Source: Pseudomonas lundensis (GTDB lineage: Bacteria > Pseudomonadota > Gammaproteobacteria > Pseudomonadales > Pseudomonadaceae). Taken from it: a stretch of DNA of 64,000 nucleotides. The notes beneath the pieces are model-generated. The model saw nothing but the letters and a program-made list of their open reading frames with translations, had not been told where the DNA came from and did not search any database. Within the stretch, counting starts at the first letter, position 1. Every line of letters begins with the position of its first letter. Of the stretch, positions 61,713-64,000 are shown in pieces. The DNA lies in the NCBI RefSeq assembly GCF_001042985.1, contig NZ_JYKY01000018.1, forward strand, positions 41,476 to 105,475, in the 5' to 3' direction. The position numbers and the translations under genes were made by a program.

Positions 61713-61815
61713 CGTTTTGGCGTTCCGCCGGACTCCGCCAAAAATCTTATGGATATCAGCCGCGCTAAGGATACAGACAAGGGAAAGGTCGTTCGATAAA
61801 GGGAGCAGTACCCTT

Positions 61816-62160
61816 ATGTCGCGTACCACTGCCCCATTCTCCGATTCGGCTTGTTGCTCAGCCAAACCCATTGACCGCGCCTACATGTTTTTCGGCGGCG
61901 ACGGCCTCTCCCTTCCAGTCCAACTCAATGGCCGAAAACCGTCGCGGCTCAGGTATGCAAAGCCTGATGAAAACGAAGGACTTGTATCGTTTGGCAATTA
62001 CCCAGTGGTCTGCCTTGATACATATGACCTTATGCAGTACTTGGCGCGAGGCAGGCTGTTGTTGCGTTTTTTTACGTACCTGCGAACTGCATGTCTCCCG
62101 CTGGAGCGAGTTCAGCCAGTAGCGCGCAACCTGAGAAATCCCGGACACACGGCCAGCGCC
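61816..62160 (+). pseudogene. decayed second integrase
   Basis: Starts MSRTTAPFSDSACCSAKP against MSRTTAPLSDAACRLAKP of the intact integrase, and keeps its leader (GGGAGCAGTACCCTT before the ATG). After about 60 codons most of the gene is missing: fragments LDTYDLMQYL and, in another frame, ELHVSRWSEF recall LDTHDLMQPL and ELRFARWSEF. Internal deletions and frameshifts leave no active domain. Confidence 0.85.
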
Positions 62161-62180
62161 GGAGGGAATAGGCCGTTAGC

Positions 62181-63873
62181 CTACTCCTCATCCTGCCCAC
62201 CTGCGTGCGCTTTGTACGCCTGCTTTTCATGAGTCGGCTTAGTCGGAAAAGCCAACTGAATCTGCCTGCTTTTTACCATTCCATTCAGGTACTGCTGACG
62301 GAGGGCATCTGGACTGCGCTTCACCAAATTAGCCAAAACGTTGAGCGTCAGATAGTGCCCCTTGCATAGGGTGATAATCACCTGTTGCATACGATCCTTT
62401 TGCATGCGCTCTCGCTTGCGCGGTTCCTCAGCCAGTATTTCAAGCTTTTCTCGAAATTCTGCATCAAGCCTGTCCAAAGCATCGATTAGGGGCGCGTCAA
62501 TGTTATCGCTCAATACACAGCCATCATCGTTTCGCTGCATATCCAGCTCGGCCTTATGTTCGGAGCTAGTACCGTTATGTTCGGAGCTAGTACCGTTATG
62601 TTCGGAGCTGCTGGCGTAATGTTCGGAGCTCTGCACCGGACCTGCGAACACTTGCTCCGGCGTTGGCAGTTGTTCACCTGGCAGGTGATAAATCATGCCT
62701 CGTGAGCGCCCGTCAGGCACAAGGAATCCCTCGCGCACCAAACGCGCAAGCAGTTGGCTCAAGTCATGAGCATGAGTATCACAAATCTCAAGGAGACGAT
62801 TATGACTGACCACCCGCTCAATCGCGGCCGTGGCCAAGATCAACCTGGCAGTGTGTTCCAAGCTCTCGAAACGAACACCAAATCGCTCTCGTAGCTGCTC
62901 CACCACCCCCTCTGGGAGCAAGTCCAACATGCGAAGCTCAAGAAGGGTTTGCTCGGGCTCGGGCTTTTCATAAAGGGCCGGCGGTCGCCAATGCTGGCTG
63001 CGCCATCCGCTGTAGATTTTTGGAACCCCAGAACCACCACGCTCGCCAAGGCCGATAAGAAGGAACATTTGGTGCATTAGCCTGTTACGGCAATCGCTGA
63101 TGCCACCTTGCAACACCTGCTCAAGGGGTAAACGTAAGCCGCCTGGATTGCGAAAGCCAAACAAGTCAGGACGCTTCACGACTAACACAGAAACCCGCCC
63201 GGTATAGTCGGCATGGACCAAGGTATTAACCAAAGCCTCGCGCAAAGCCTCATGTACCGGAGTGTCATCTTGGCGCTGATCACCTTTGAGAGCGAAGGGT
63301 ACTTTTAGGTCCTCAACCAACTTGCGATAAACCCGCCGGTAGAAATCAAACAGATTTCCTGACCACGTTCCATCAGGCACGAGTCTATCCACCCACCGTA
63401 GTTCTGTTTTAGCGTGGGGCCGTTCCTGATAGTCCACAAAGTAATGAGGAACACTCTCCTGGATTGAGAGCCAGCGTCCGAACATGAGTAAACCTGCCAG
63501 AGTCAGCCCTTCGACTCCGTTCGCGCGGTCCTTACGCCAACCTCCTATCTGTCGGAGAAACTCAATCCCTTGGTGCTCCAGCGCCGGATGGCCTGGCTTT
63601 ATGTCGCTAAGCATCTGGCGGTAGATACGCAGACTGTCCGGGTCAATGTCCGCGAAGTCGTAATTCGGCAAAATCCGCTCATCCCGACAGTCCTCCACTT
63701 GCTCTGCGAACATGCGGCGCACATCTTCCTCAGAACAGCGCCGATCCCCCTCATGTAATCGACGATAAGTGTTACCTAGGGGCTGACCATTGAGAAATAC
63801 CGGCTTCTGCTTACGTGACGCCGCCGGAATTTTCACTTCAAGTACCTGTTTTCCCTCCAGCTCTCTGACGACC
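62181..63873 (-). pseudogene. 5'-truncated AlbA_2/ATP-binding (Schlafen-like) regulator
   Basis: About 560 codons remain, open to a GTG at 63899 inside the adjacent IS. Most of the N-terminal AlbA_2 domain is missing; its end remains (VLEVKIPAASRKQKPVFLNG). Then a GHKL-type ATP-binding part (HEALREALVNTLVHADYTGR, GGSGVPKIY), HTH-like segments, a 7-residue repeat SSEHNGT, and an Arg/Lys-rich tail. Intact relatives are annotated as DNA-binding or RecG-like transcriptional regulators. A transcript from the IS could still make the fragment. Confidence 0.78.
62554..62637. repeat. four 21-bp tandem repeats
   Basis: Unit TTATGTTCGGAGCTAGTACC plus G: two exact copies (62554-62595), then two diverged copies to 62637. 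In frame, encoding SSEHNGT/SSEHYAS on the minus strand. Copy number could vary by slippage. Confidence 0.85.
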
Positions 63874-64000
63874 TGTAGTGGTCTAATGAAACCGGACACT
63901 CATTTAGGCGAGAATGCTCGCCCCAAAGAGGTGTCTGATGACCAAGCAACGCCGTACCTTTACCCCTGAGTTCAAGCGCGAAGCAGCCTGTCTGGTGCTC
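63874..64000 (+). mobile_element. left end of an IS3-family element
   Basis: TGTAGTGGTCTAATGAAACC (from 63874) and GGACACTC form a terminus typical of this IS3 group, 64 bp before a transposase OrfA start. The element runs beyond the window, so its other end and target duplication cannot be seen. Confidence 0.7.
63938..64000 (+). CDS. IS3-family transposase OrfA, partial
   Basis: Only the first 21 codons are in the window: MTKQRRTFTPEFKREAACLV and L, the conserved start of OrfA (HTH_Tnp_1) in Pseudomonas IS3 elements. GAGG lies upstream at SD distance. Confidence 0.85.
   Translation, partial: MTKQRRTFTPEFKREAACLVL

Noticed and set aside
62554..62637. Short CRISPR-like array
   Set aside because: The 21-bp units are directly tandem, have no spacers, and are in frame inside a coding sequence.

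Overview
The window is chromosomal DNA of a Pseudomonas species. Most genes are GC-rich. The first 17 kb follows an order I know from Pseudomonas genomes such as P. aeruginosa PAO1 (recalled, not searched): trmL, secB, grxC, rhodanese, gpmI, envC, ctpA, polysaccharide deacetylase, hisF-hisA-DUF2164-hisH-hisB, AsmA, mutY, yggX and tRNA-Phe. The his operon reads leftwards as hisB-hisH-DUF2164-hisA-hisF.

Two tRNA genes carry integrated elements. At tRNA-Phe a 6.3 kb island (17332-23630) lies between perfect 33-bp repeats. It holds a tyrosine integrase, a serine recombinase operon with two unassigned genes, a block of six TGGCTCA boxes, and one cargo gene for an OLD-like AAA ATPase/TOPRIM protein. 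Next to it (24.2-27.5 kb) is an antagonism locus: an Hcp gene with a stop at codon 6, a small membrane protein, an IS5-type transposase scrap fused to a pyocin fragment, a DUF6572 gene, and an S-type pyocin HNH nuclease with its immunity gene.

From 27.6 to 46.2 kb the content is ordinary Pseudomonas: a structured leader before a small DUF3077-like gene, arsR-arsB, heme oxygenase plus bacteriophytochrome, iclR-hutG-gltS, a GABA-type permease, a basic amino acid ABC transporter, a methyltransferase, and a periplasmic hydroxyisourate hydrolase locus divergent from an HprRS/CopRS-like two-component system.

At tRNA-Thr a 15.2 kb defence island (46399-61642) lies between 23-bp repeats. It has a P4-type integrase, a second integrase-like gene with a small partner, and a type I restriction-modification operon. 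That operon runs: Cas2-fold SinR-like gene, half-length specificity subunit, hsdM, hsdS, HAD hydrolase, hsdR, YgjP-type metalloprotease. It is followed by a tight three-gene operon: adenosine-deaminase-like, HAM1/ITPase-like and SIR2. I read these three as a nucleotide-signalling anti-phage system of the kind named Kongming (KomA, KomB, KomC). The expected logic is that KomA makes a deoxyinosine nucleotide, KomB senses dITP, and KomC destroys NAD+. In KomB the usual catalytic Asp is His, as expected for a sensor. This is the most exciting content of the window.

To the right are remains of a second element at the same tRNA: a duplicated att and terminator, a decayed integrase, and an AlbA_2/ATP-binding gene cut at its 5' end by an IS3-family element that runs off the window.
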